Below are positions 1 through 6,882 of a stretch of DNA of 8,234 nucleotides, piece by piece (positions within the stretch are counted from its first letter, which is position 1; every line of letters begins with the position of its first letter). The notes beneath the pieces were generated by a model that did no database searches, was not told the origin of the DNA, and saw only the letters and a program-made list of their open reading frames with translations. The translations under genes and the position numbers were made by a program. The DNA lies in NCBI GenBank assembly GCA_937898535.1, contig CALDKP010000135.1, forward strand, positions 1 through 8,234, written 5' to 3'. Source of the DNA: an uncultured Sphingomonadales bacterium. Lineage in GTDB: Bacteria; Pseudomonadota; Alphaproteobacteria; Sphingomonadales; Sphingomonadaceae.

Positions 1-435
1 CCGATCTTCTCCGGTCGCGGCCAGCGCAAGTGTTACGGTTACCGCATCATGCTTGAGCGTGATGTTGGCCGCGCTTGATGGCATTCCCGTGCTGTCAAAG
101 GCGATGCGCATTTGCCGCGCACCAGCCATTTGCACAGAGGTGCCACTTTTCCAATCCGTCGCCGTAAAGGGTGCCTCGGACAATGGTTGCCACGCGCCAG
201 CGTTGCGCGCCTCAAAACCATAGCCAGACGGGCGCACCGTTACCGCCATGCTGCGCGACTGCAATATGGCGTGATCGCGCAAGGCAGCAACGCGCGCGGC
301 AAATTGCTCCGCCTCATCACGTGCACCGCGATCGGTTGACTGCACCGTCATGACGACCGCTGCACTCGCAATACCAATGATGAAAATAACCACCATCAGT
401 TCCACCAAAGTGAAACCGCGTTCATCGGCTTTCAT
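1..435 (-). CDS. gspH: Minor pseudopilin GspH (3' end off window)
   Basis: GspH is a minor pseudopilin thought to sit near the tip of the pseudopilus. The frame begins at ATG 435, 19 nt after the gspG stop, and stays open for 145 codons to the left edge, so the C-terminus is missing. The precursor starts MKADERG/FTLVELMVVIF, giving a normal 7-residue leader with Gly7 at -1, Phe8 at +1 and Glu12 at +5, followed by a hydrophobic helix to about residue 29. Next comes an amphipathic stretch, DEAEQFAARVAALRDHAILQSRSMAVTV (in two parts: 41-55 and 56-68), typical of the GspH/FimT family, and then a beta-rich region with YGFEARNAGAWQPL. No other in-frame start lies between the gspG stop and this ATG, and no clear ribosome-binding site is visible. 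The order right after gspG and the family-like sequence favour GspH over GspI or GspJ. gspI, J and K are expected next. Confidence 0.88.
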   Translation of the reverse strand, partial: MKADERGFTLVELMVVIFIIGIASAAVVMTVQSTDRGARDEAEQFAARVAALRDHAILQSRSMAVTVRPSGYGFEARNAGAWQPLSEAPFTATDWKSGTSVQMAGARQMRIAFDSTGMPSSAANITLKHDAVTVTLALAATGEDR

Positions 436-454
436 ATTGGGATGGATGGACGGC

Positions 455-931
455 TTAGTCGCCGTAAATATCGGCATTTTCATTCTCGCCACCCGGCGCG
501 CCATCGGCACCAAGCGAGTAGATGTCAAAGGCGCCGCTCTTGCCCGGAATTGTATATTGGTACGGGCGGTTCCACGGATCCGACGGCAGTTTTTTGATAT
601 AACCCACGCTGCGCATGCCAGCAGCGGCAGGCGGCGTGACCAAAGCCTGCAATCCAGCACCGGCATCTGGATAGGTCAGATTATCCAAACGATATGTCTC
701 AAGCGCTTGTCCCAAGACCGCTATGTCAGCCTTTGCCTTTTGCACCATCGCCTTGTCTTGGTTTGGCAAGACGTTGAGGGCGACGATGGTCGTCAGCAGC
801 GCCAGAATGAACAATGTCACCATCATTTCGACCAAGGTGAAGCCGTTACGCTGCGCCGCCGCAGCCTTGCGGCTAAATTTGGCCGACGGACGGCTTGTGT
901 CAGTGAACAGATTAAAAATGATGCGGAGCAT
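455..931 (-). CDS. gspG: Major pseudopilin GspG (prepilin-like, long leader)
   Basis: GspG is the major subunit of the periplasmic pseudopilus that pushes substrates through the secretin. The 158-residue precursor has the class III prepilin cleavage site NG/FTLVEMMVTL: Gly30 at -1, Phe31 at +1 (to be N-methylated) and Glu35 at +5. A hydrophobic helix follows (about 31-52), then NQDKAMVQKAKADI, the conserved LPSDPWNRPYQY block (115-126) and a C-terminal calcium-binding loop, SLGADGAPGGENENADI at 139-155. The last feature identifies GspG rather than PilA or another pseudopilin. The 30-residue leader is longer than the usual 6-10 residues, yet no ATG, GTG or TTG lies between codon 1 and the cleavage site, so this start stands unless a rarer codon is used. 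It begins 2 nt after gspF. The prepilin peptidase GspO/PilD needed to mature it is not in the window. Confidence 0.96.
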   Translation of the reverse strand: MLRIIFNLFTDTSRPSAKFSRKAAAAQRNGFTLVEMMVTLFILALLTTIVALNVLPNQDKAMVQKAKADIAVLGQALETYRLDNLTYPDAGAGLQALVTPPAAAGMRSVGYIKKLPSDPWNRPYQYTIPGKSGAFDIYSLGADGAPGGENENADIYGD

Positions 932-933
932 GA

Positions 934-2151
934 CTAAAGTCCCGTGAGGTTTTGGAGTTGAAGTATAGGCAGCAAAATTGCCAATATGATGACAGCAACA
1001 ACGCCGCCCATTGCCACGATAATAAGTGGTTCAAGAAGCGACAGTGCGGTGCTGGTGAAGTTATCGAATTCGCGTTCGAGATATTCCGCCGCGCGTTCAA
1101 GCATCGTATCCAACTGCCCGGCGCTCTCACCGCTTGCAGTCAAATATACCAGCAGCGGCGGAAAAACGCCGCTCGTGCGCATGGCACCCGACAGACTGCC
1201 GCCGCTCCGCACCGATTCCACGATATCGTCATTGGCGGCGGAGAGCACTTTATTGCGAATGGTGCCGCCCGTCAGGCGCAGGCCCTCCAGCAACGGCAAG
1301 CGGCTCGCGACCATCGTTGCCAACGTGCGCGCCATACGGGCAGCGTGCAGGTTGCGCAGCAGCTTCCCAAGCAACGGAATGCGCAGCACCGTGCGGTCAA
1401 CCGACAGCCGAAACGCGGGCTGCTTAAGCGCTCGCGCAAACAGCAAGCCACCAAGGATGACAGCGATAATAATCACCCAATAATAATTCGCCAAAAACGC
1501 CGATATGCCAATGACGATGCGCGTAATCAGCGGCAGTTGCTGGTCCACATTGTCAAACTGTTCAACAACACGCGGGACCACCGAGACCATAAGGCCCATG
1601 ACCACCAGAATAGCGACCAGTGACAAAATCGCCGGATAGGCCAGCGCACCAATCAATTTGCCGCGCATCTCGGCCTGCCGTTCGAGCAATATCGCGAGAC
1701 GTTCCGTAATAAGCGGCAATGTGCCCGCCCCCTCGCCCGCCGCAATCATTGCGCGGTATAATGGCGGAAAGCTGTTGCCTTCACGGCGCATGGCTTCGGA
1801 CAGGCGCTGTCCCTCGACCACGCCTGCATGCACTTCGGTCAGTATCTGCCGGACATGTGGCTGTTCGCTCTGTCGGCTGATCGTCCGCAACGCTTCCTCC
1901 AACGGAGAAACCTGCGCCAATGACGACAATTGCCGGGTAAACAAAGTGAGCTGCTTGGCATTCAAACGCGGCTGCCGCTTAATCGGCAGGCTGGCGAGTA
2001 CAGACGCGCGCGCGGGTGCTGGCGCGACGCTCACAATATAGAGATTCTTGGATGTCAGGCGATCGCGCGCGGCATCATCATTGGCCGCAGCTATCCGCCC
2101 GCGCTGTTCGCGGCCATCCGGGTCAATCGCATGATATGCGAATTCAGGCAT
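934..2151 (-). CDS. gspF: Type II secretion system inner-membrane platform protein GspF
   Basis: GspF is the polytopic platform protein that, with GspE and GspL, drives insertion of pseudopilins into the growing pseudopilus. The 405-residue protein opens with the usual MPEFAYHAIDPDG motif and has two T2SSF repeats (about 67-190 and 270-393). The duplication shows in the paired motifs GEGAGTL at 139-145 and GESAGQL at 341-347. Membrane segments lie at about 166-192, 212-240 and 373-397, which matches the three-helix layout of the family. The length is typical. The ATG at 2151 lies inside the end of gspE (8-nt overlap), and the only upstream purine stretch (GAAG) is weak, so translation is probably coupled to gspE. 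The stop codon is 2 nt before the gspG start. Confidence 0.96.
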   Translation of the reverse strand: MPEFAYHAIDPDGREQRGRIAAANDDAARDRLTSKNLYIVSVAPAPARASVLASLPIKRQPRLNAKQLTLFTRQLSSLAQVSPLEEALRTISRQSEQPHVRQILTEVHAGVVEGQRLSEAMRREGNSFPPLYRAMIAAGEGAGTLPLITERLAILLERQAEMRGKLIGALAYPAILSLVAILVVMGLMVSVVPRVVEQFDNVDQQLPLITRIVIGISAFLANYYWVIIIAVILGGLLFARALKQPAFRLSVDRTVLRIPLLGKLLRNLHAARMARTLATMVASRLPLLEGLRLTGGTIRNKVLSAANDDIVESVRSGGSLSGAMRTSGVFPPLLVYLTASGESAGQLDTMLERAAEYLEREFDNFTSTALSLLEPLIIVAMGGVVAVIILAILLPILQLQNLTGL

Positions 2152-3700
2152 CTACAATGTCTTCGCGCCGCGAAATGCGAATGGCTTCTTCGGGTGTCGT
2201 ATGGCCCGCACGCACCAATTTGCGCGCGGCTGCGCTCAGGTTCGGCTGGTTCACAAAAGCATGACGCGCCAAAATAGCCTCATCACCACCATCGTTGATG
2301 AGGCGGCGGATAGTATCATCAACACGGACAGCTTCAAACACCCCGATGCGACCCTGGAACCCTGTATTGTTGCACTCAGGGCAACCGACGGCCTTGTAGA
2401 CCGCTGTCCCCTTGTCAAAGCCCAACAACGACGCCGCGTTACCATCGGCCTGAACTGTCTGGCGGCAGCTTGGGCATAGACGGCGCACTAATCGCTGGGC
2501 GACGACCGCACGCAAGGTGGAGGCGAGCAAGAATGGCTCAACCTTCATATCGCGCATCCGGGTGATCGCGCCGAGTGCATCGTTGGTGTGCACGGTGGTG
2601 AGCACAAGGTGCCCCGTCAGCGCAGCCTGTACGGCGATATCCGCTGTCTCACGATCGCGGATTTCGCCGACCATGACGACATCGGGATCCTGACGCAGTA
2701 TGGCGCGCAGTCCTGCGGCAAAAGTCATGCCGACCTTAGCATTCACCTGAGTCTGGCCGATGCCTTCCACGGCATATTCCACCGGATCTTCGACGGTGAG
2801 GATATTGCGCGTGCCATCGTTCAGCCGCTTGAGACCAGCATATAAGGTCGTCGTTTTACCCGACCCCGTTGGTCCTGTGACCAAGATGATGCCATTGGGT
2901 TCGGCCAATGCCTCATTGAGGATTTTGAGCGTTTCTTCCGACATGCCAAGCAAATCGAGCGATATGCCTGCATTTTCCTTGTCCAAGATACGCATCACGA
3001 CGCGTTCGCCAGCGCGGCTCGGCAGGGTCGACACACGCACATCGACAAGCTTGCCACCCAGCGTCAGACCGATACGGCCATCCTGCGGAATGCGGCGCTC
3101 GGCGATGTCGAGGCGCGCCATGACCTTGATACGGCTGACGACAACCGGTGCGACATTAGCGGGCAAGCGGAGGCGTTCCTGCAACACACCGTCGGCGCGC
3201 ATGCGAATGACCAGGCCCGTTTCATATGGCTCGACGTGAATATCGGATACGCCCTGGCGGACAGCCTCTGCAATGATGCCGTTGATTAAACGAATGACGG
3301 GCGCGTCATCGGCGCTGTCGAGCAAATCATCTGCGCTCGGCAACATATCGGACAGCAAGTCGCCATCGTCCGTGCCGATTGAGCCAGCCATCGCTGCGGC
3401 GCTGCCGTCCATGGCGTAATGGTCGGACAAATAACGGTCAAAGGTCACATTGTCCGCCATTTCGACATCGAATGGCATCGACAGATAGCGCCGGACCTCC
3501 AACAACATCAGCGGATCAGCGCCCTCACGCATCGCAACCACAATGCGACCATCGCTTTCATGCCGCAGCACCAGACCATGCGCCTTGGCAAAGGCATAAG
3601 GCAAATCGAGCAGAGGCGCGATCAAAGCCGGTGCAATGGCGACATCGGGATCAGCGGAAATATTGGAAGTTTGGTCGGTCGTCTCCTCATGCGATGTCAT
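2144..3700 (-). CDS. gspE: Type II secretion system ATPase GspE
   Basis: GspE is the hexameric cytoplasmic ATPase that powers pseudopilus assembly, acting with GspL and GspF at the inner membrane. The 518-residue protein has an N-terminal N1E-like domain (about 20-95), an acidic linker (about 100-132, rich in Asp and Ser), an N2E domain, and a RecA-like catalytic domain. Catalytic motifs are Walker A GPTGSGKT at 266-273, the Asp box LTVEDPVEY at 301-309, Walker B VVMVGE at 341-346 and the His box region LTGHLVLTTVHTND at 361-374. A tetracysteine zinc-binding site of the GspE/PilB kind is present: CPSC at 409-412 and CPEC at 440-443. All key residues are intact. The ATG overlaps the gspD stop as ATGA, and GAGGG upstream inside gspD can serve as ribosome-binding site. 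The 3' end overlaps gspF by 8 nt. PilB of type IV pili is the main alternative, ruled out by context. Confidence 0.96.
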   Translation of the reverse strand: MTSHEETTDQTSNISADPDVAIAPALIAPLLDLPYAFAKAHGLVLRHESDGRIVVAMREGADPLMLLEVRRYLSMPFDVEMADNVTFDRYLSDHYAMDGSAAAMAGSIGTDDGDLLSDMLPSADDLLDSADDAPVIRLINGIIAEAVRQGVSDIHVEPYETGLVIRMRADGVLQERLRLPANVAPVVVSRIKVMARLDIAERRIPQDGRIGLTLGGKLVDVRVSTLPSRAGERVVMRILDKENAGISLDLLGMSEETLKILNEALAEPNGIILVTGPTGSGKTTTLYAGLKRLNDGTRNILTVEDPVEYAVEGIGQTQVNAKVGMTFAAGLRAILRQDPDVVMVGEIRDRETADIAVQAALTGHLVLTTVHTNDALGAITRMRDMKVEPFLLASTLRAVVAQRLVRRLCPSCRQTVQADGNAASLLGFDKGTAVYKAVGCPECNNTGFQGRIGVFEAVRVDDTIRRLINDGGDEAILARHAFVNQPNLSAAARKLVRAGHTTPEEAIRISRREDIVDA

Positions 3701-5886
3701 GATTGCGCACCCTCAGTGGTCGAAGAGACCGCGCTTGCGGGAACCTCCGCCGGTTGCAACGGGCCACCTGTCTGGGGCCGGGTCAAATTGCCATCGGCAC
3801 CGATCATGATGTCATTTGTTCGCACATCTGGCGCCACGGGCGGCACAGTGCCCATATAATCGCGCAGCAATTCGTCGATGCTTGGTTCGGCATCTGGATT
3901 GCGCGTCAACTGCATGTCCCGGACATAGTCATAACGTCGTGCCGTCAACCGGTCGCCATCTTCGCGGCTACGCAAGATGGTCGGGCGAATGAAGACCATC
4001 AAATTGGTTTTGCTGCGGCTGCGGCTGCGCGACTTGAACAGTTCGCCAATGAGCGGAATGTCGCTCAACAAAGGGATACGCTCAATCGTGCGGCGCTCAT
4101 CATCATTGAGCAAGCCGCCAATGGCAAGCAATTGTCCGTCACCAACGGTCAACGTCGTTTCAAACTCGCGCTTGTTGAGGATGAGGTCACTGGAGCGCGA
4201 TGACACCGGCCCTGCAACGCTCGACACTTCCTGTTTAAGGAACAACTTCACATCGCCCTGCGCGTTCACTTGCGGGGTCACCTCAAGCTTGATGCCAACT
4301 TCCTGACGCTGAACCGTGCGGAAAGCGTTTTCGAAATTGGCGGACAATTGCTCGCCGGTGCTCACGGGCACTTCTTGACCAACGAGGAACTTCGCCTTTT
4401 GGTTATTCAACGTCACGATATGCGGCGTCGCCAGCAAGTTGGACTCGGTGTCGGCTGCAATCGCATTGATAATCGTGCCGAAGATCGCATTGTTACCGAT
4501 GTCCAGCGCAAAACCACCAAAGCCGCCTGTGGCGCTCAGGATCGACGCAGCCGCTGCTTCCTGCAGGCTGTCACCCAGCGCGCTGTTCGTTGCAGTCGTG
4601 GTCGTATTGCCATTCACCGTCGTGGTGGTGCGCGTCAGTTCTTCGGCGCCAATTGCGCCCGCAATCGTCAGGATATTGGGTGAGGCATTGGCGTAATTTG
4701 TCGCCGCAAATGGTGCATCCTTGCCACCGACAAGGAATTGTACGCCAAGCTTTTTCGCCGCTTCATTGCCGATTTCAACAACGATTGCCTCAACCAGAAC
4801 CTGTTCGGGACGTGTGTCCAGCTGACGGATGAGCTCGCCCAACGTGCGTTGCATTTCGGGGTTTGCGGCGATGATAAGGGCGTTGGTCCCTTCATAGCGG
4901 GTCACCACAACGGGGCCACGGCCACCAATGCCATTGGAGCCGGTTCCCGACGAAGATGCAACGATAGGCGCAGCGACAGCGGCAGCGCCGCCGCCTGCAG
5001 CTGGCGCAGAAACAGGTGGCACGTTACTAGATGCAGACGATCCGCTCTGCCCGCCAATCAGCGACTGGACCGTCTCCAGCAAGGTTGCGGCATTGGCATG
5101 CTCAAGCCGGTACACGCGAATTTCAGCGCCCGATTGTGCGCGGGCATCCAATTCCTTCGCCATCGCGGCAAAGCGCGCAACCGACGTCGGATCACCACGC
5201 AGCGCTATGGCATTGCTGCTATCAATGGCCGCGATGGAAACAGGTGGCCTCGCACCCTCGCCGCCGCCTTGACCAGCCAGCCCCTGAAGCGCGGTGGCAA
5301 TTTCACGCGCACCGGCATTATCGAGCGCGACAATCTGGGTCGCGGCGCTGTCGCGGTCAATCTGACGCAGCAAATCGCGGATGCGACGAATATTGTCGGC
5401 ATAATCTGCAACCACAAGGCTGTTGGCACTCTTGTTCGCTGTCAACGAACCTTCGCGGCTGACCAATGGGCGCAGCGTTTCCACAGCTGAGGTGGCGTCG
5501 ATAGAACGCAGGCGGAATACTTCCGTCACAAACTGGCTTGAAGTTGCGGCCCGGCTACCGACGCGCGTCGGCTGCGTTGCAGCGCCATCGGAAGGTTGGA
5601 TCCGGTAACCACCGCCACGAATTGGAATGGCGACAAGGCCATTTGCGCGCAGCGTCGACAGGAACACTTCAAAATATTCCGAACGCGACAATGGCCGGTC
5701 CGTAACCACCGAAACCTTTCCATTCACGCGGCCATCGACAATGAACGTTTGCCCCGTGACACGGGCGGCATCCTGAACAAACGCACGGATGTCGGCATCG
5801 CGCACATTCAATGTCTGCTGCGCGGCGATAGGCTGGGCAAAAACGAGCGCGCTGCATGCCAGCAAAAGGGTAAATTTACGGATCAC
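3697..5886 (-). CDS. gspD: Type II secretion system secretin GspD (outer-membrane pore)
   Basis: GspD forms the multimeric gated channel in the outer membrane through which folded proteins leave the periplasm. The 729-residue protein starts with a Sec signal peptide (hydrophobic TLLLACSALVFA, likely cut after IAA at about residue 22). It then has an N0 domain (about 24-98), N1 (about 118-180, with NKSANSLVVADY), N2 (about 184-250) and N3 (about 255-356). N3 is interrupted by a Gly/Ser/Ala-rich linker at about 278-325. The secretin barrel spans about 360-640, with the gate motif VGQEVPVSTG at 502-511 and the secretin signature RIPLLSDIPLIGELF at 603-617. A tail of about 85 residues follows; whether it binds a pilotin cannot be told, and no pilotin gene is in view. 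The start is GTG at 5886, overlapping the gspC stop as GTGA, with GGA six bases before it. The T2SS neighbours favour GspD over the related PilQ or YscC secretins. Confidence 0.96.
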   Translation of the reverse strand: MIRKFTLLLACSALVFAQPIAAQQTLNVRDADIRAFVQDAARVTGQTFIVDGRVNGKVSVVTDRPLSRSEYFEVFLSTLRANGLVAIPIRGGGYRIQPSDGAATQPTRVGSRAATSSQFVTEVFRLRSIDATSAVETLRPLVSREGSLTANKSANSLVVADYADNIRRIRDLLRQIDRDSAATQIVALDNAGAREIATALQGLAGQGGGEGARPPVSIAAIDSSNAIALRGDPTSVARFAAMAKELDARAQSGAEIRVYRLEHANAATLLETVQSLIGGQSGSSASSNVPPVSAPAAGGGAAAVAAPIVASSSGTGSNGIGGRGPVVVTRYEGTNALIIAANPEMQRTLGELIRQLDTRPEQVLVEAIVVEIGNEAAKKLGVQFLVGGKDAPFAATNYANASPNILTIAGAIGAEELTRTTTTVNGNTTTTATNSALGDSLQEAAAASILSATGGFGGFALDIGNNAIFGTIINAIAADTESNLLATPHIVTLNNQKAKFLVGQEVPVSTGEQLSANFENAFRTVQRQEVGIKLEVTPQVNAQGDVKLFLKQEVSSVAGPVSSRSSDLILNKREFETTLTVGDGQLLAIGGLLNDDERRTIERIPLLSDIPLIGELFKSRSRSRSKTNLMVFIRPTILRSREDGDRLTARRYDYVRDMQLTRNPDAEPSIDELLRDYMGTVPPVAPDVRTNDIMIGADGNLTRPQTGGPLQPAEVPASAVSSTTEGAQS

Positions 5887-6707
5887 TGTTGTTCCAGATT
5901 TAGAGCAATGGGGACCTTTGCACCGCCACGTTCAACTTCAACGCTTAAGCGGGCTCCGGGCCTGATTTGAGAAGCAATGTCCGCCGCCGAGGATACGGGG
6001 CGGCCGTTAATACCAACGACAATGTCGCCAGCCTGAAATCCGGCGAGGCGCAACATCGTACCATCATCGCGCGCCTGAAGTACGAAGCCGGTGACCCGGC
6101 CCCCTTCATTGCGCGGCGCAAAGCCGATCGACTTTTGCAGCGTCTCAGCATTCAGGCCCACGCCTGCGCTGGACGCCGGTGGCGTGGCGGACGTGCCTGA
6201 TACAGATGGGCTAACCGTTTCTGCGGGTACCGACTGATCAAGATACAGCGATTCTTTGACGCCGCCGCGCGACAATATGACATGGTCGAAGGCAACTGAA
6301 TCCAAGGTCACACCCGGTGCGACTTCTTCGCCAATGGCAAAACTGTTCTGCACGCCATCTTCACCCGCGATGATAGCCGAACCGCCGCCCGAACTTTCAT
6401 TGGTGCGAACGCCGAACAATGTCAGGCTTAACGATGTAACATTCTGGGTGGAAGCTGCAGCCGCATCATTGCGAAAAAACGGGTCAAATCCGGCAAATAG
6501 CGCCATGCGGGCGGACTGTGGCACCACATTGACCGACGGCGCGCGCCAGTCATTGACCGGACCAACGGGCGTTATCAATATCCAGAAAAGACGCGCGGTT
6601 TGAACGGCGGTCAGCATGGCCAGAACGCCAAGGATCAGGCGACCCGCGGTCACAGACGTGACCCGGCGCGACTGAACTTTAACCCTTTCCGCCAACGATA
6701 TTGCCAC
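5883..6707 (-). CDS. gspC: Type II secretion system protein GspC (inner-membrane coupler, PDZ type)
   Basis: GspC links the inner-membrane platform to the secretin GspD and takes part in substrate recognition in the periplasm. The 274-residue protein has a short basic cytoplasmic N-terminus, one membrane segment at about 21-47, a homology region (HR domain, about 90-157) with the typical SLTLFGVRTN strand and a later SFAIGEEVAPGVTL stretch, a Ser/Pro/Ala linker at about 158-185, and a C-terminal PDZ domain at about 190-272 with GFVLQARDDG and FQAGDIVVGINGRPV. The start is GTG at 6707, chosen because a G-rich ribosome-binding site lies just upstream and the membrane anchor is kept whole. It is the first gene of the operon, and its TGA overlaps the GTG of gspD by 4 nt. 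Its length is normal for the family. The PDZ form, as opposed to the coiled-coil form found in some bacteria, is clear. Confidence 0.9.
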   Translation of the reverse strand: MAISLAERVKVQSRRVTSVTAGRLILGVLAMLTAVQTARLFWILITPVGPVNDWRAPSVNVVPQSARMALFAGFDPFFRNDAAAASTQNVTSLSLTLFGVRTNESSGGGSAIIAGEDGVQNSFAIGEEVAPGVTLDSVAFDHVILSRGGVKESLYLDQSVPAETVSPSVSGTSATPPASSAGVGLNAETLQKSIGFAPRNEGGRVTGFVLQARDDGTMLRLAGFQAGDIVVGINGRPVSSAADIASQIRPGARLSVEVERGGAKVPIALNLEQQ

Positions 6708-6708
6708 T

Positions 6709-6727
6709 GAGTCCCCCCGGACGAATC
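6709..6727. other. Two GANTC (CcrM-type) sites around the gspC ribosome-binding site
   Basis: GAGTC at 6709-6713 and GAATC at 6723-6727 (plus strand) flank the G-rich ribosome-binding site of gspC. GANTC is the target of the cell-cycle methyltransferase CcrM in Alphaproteobacteria. Both sites lie downstream of the predicted transcription start, and other GANTC sites occur inside genes of this window, so a regulatory role is only a possibility. Confidence 0.3.
6712..6718 (-). promoter_or_regulatory. Ribosome-binding site of gspC
   Basis: The run GGGGGGA on the minus strand is followed by four bases (CTCA) and then the GTG at 6707. It is the only purine-rich Shine-Dalgarno-like element before the gspC frame, and it supports the GTG start. 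The six-G run gives several registers for pairing with 16S rRNA. Confidence 0.55.
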
Positions 6728-6753
6728 CGCATGATGGAGAAGCGTTAAGGCGC

Positions 6754-6765
6754 GACTGTGACTGT
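6754..6765 (-). repeat. Tandem hexamer at the predicted transcription start
   Basis: Two adjacent copies of ACAGTC (minus strand; GACTGT on plus) occupy 6760-6765 and 6754-6759, just downstream of the predicted start site of the gsp transcript. Direct repeats at such a place can be regulator half-sites, but two copies of six bases may be chance. No regulator is encoded in the window. Confidence 0.3.
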
Positions 6766-6772
6766 TAGGTGA

Positions 6773-6802
6773 ATTATAAATTACATTTTGATGACGCGCC
6801 AA
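6773..6802 (-). promoter_or_regulatory. Predicted sigma70-type promoter for the gsp operon
   Basis: On the minus strand, TTGGCG (6802-6797; matches the first three bases of TTGACA) is followed by an 18-nt spacer and a perfect TATAAT (6778-6773). The spacer is AT-rich next to the -10 box. A start near 6766 would give a leader of about 60 nt before the GTG of gspC. The element sits downstream of the receptor hairpin and is the only good -10 I see in this gap. The exact match is seen directly; activity is inferred, and the weak -35 suggests help from an activator or a modest basal rate. Confidence 0.55.
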
Positions 6803-6826
6803 GCAGATAAGCAAGTGCGAACAAAG

Positions 6827-6862
6827 TTACGGCGGCACGTTCAAATGAACATGCCGCCGCAA
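6827..6862 (-). terminator. Hairpin terminator after the TonB receptor gene
   Basis: A near-perfect inverted repeat lies 20 nt past the receptor stop codon. The arms are 6847-6862 and 6827-6842 (16 nt each), with a 4-nt loop ATTT at 6843-6846. Read as minus-strand RNA, all 16 positions pair, two of them as G-U wobbles (6860/6829 and 6851/6838). Read as plus-strand RNA, the same two positions become A-C mismatches, so the structure is best formed in the receptor-to-gsp direction. The GC-rich core is CGGCGGCA. The downstream U-tract is weak (CTTTGTTCG), so termination may be partial or may need Rho. Hairpin seen directly; terminator role inferred. Confidence 0.65.
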
Positions 6863-6882
6863 GTTAGGGGGTTATATAACCG

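Noticed and set aside
350..937. A 195-codon plus-strand reading frame opposite gspG and the start of gspH
   Set aside because: The minus strand here codes two clear pseudopilins with cleavage motifs and a calcium loop. The plus-strand product has no recognisable domain and looks like an antisense shadow.
952..1623. A 223-codon plus-strand reading frame opposite gspF
   Set aside because: It is rich in Arg, Gln and His, typical of antisense translation, and lies wholly opposite the well-supported gspF.
4738..5490. A 250-codon plus-strand reading frame opposite gspD
   Set aside because: The opposite strand codes the conserved N1-N3 and secretin regions of GspD, and the plus-strand product shows no family features.
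455..6707. Type IV pilus or competence cluster instead of T2SS
   Set aside because: GspC with HR and PDZ domains, a GspG with the calcium loop, and the order C-D-E-F-G-H are specific to type II secretion.
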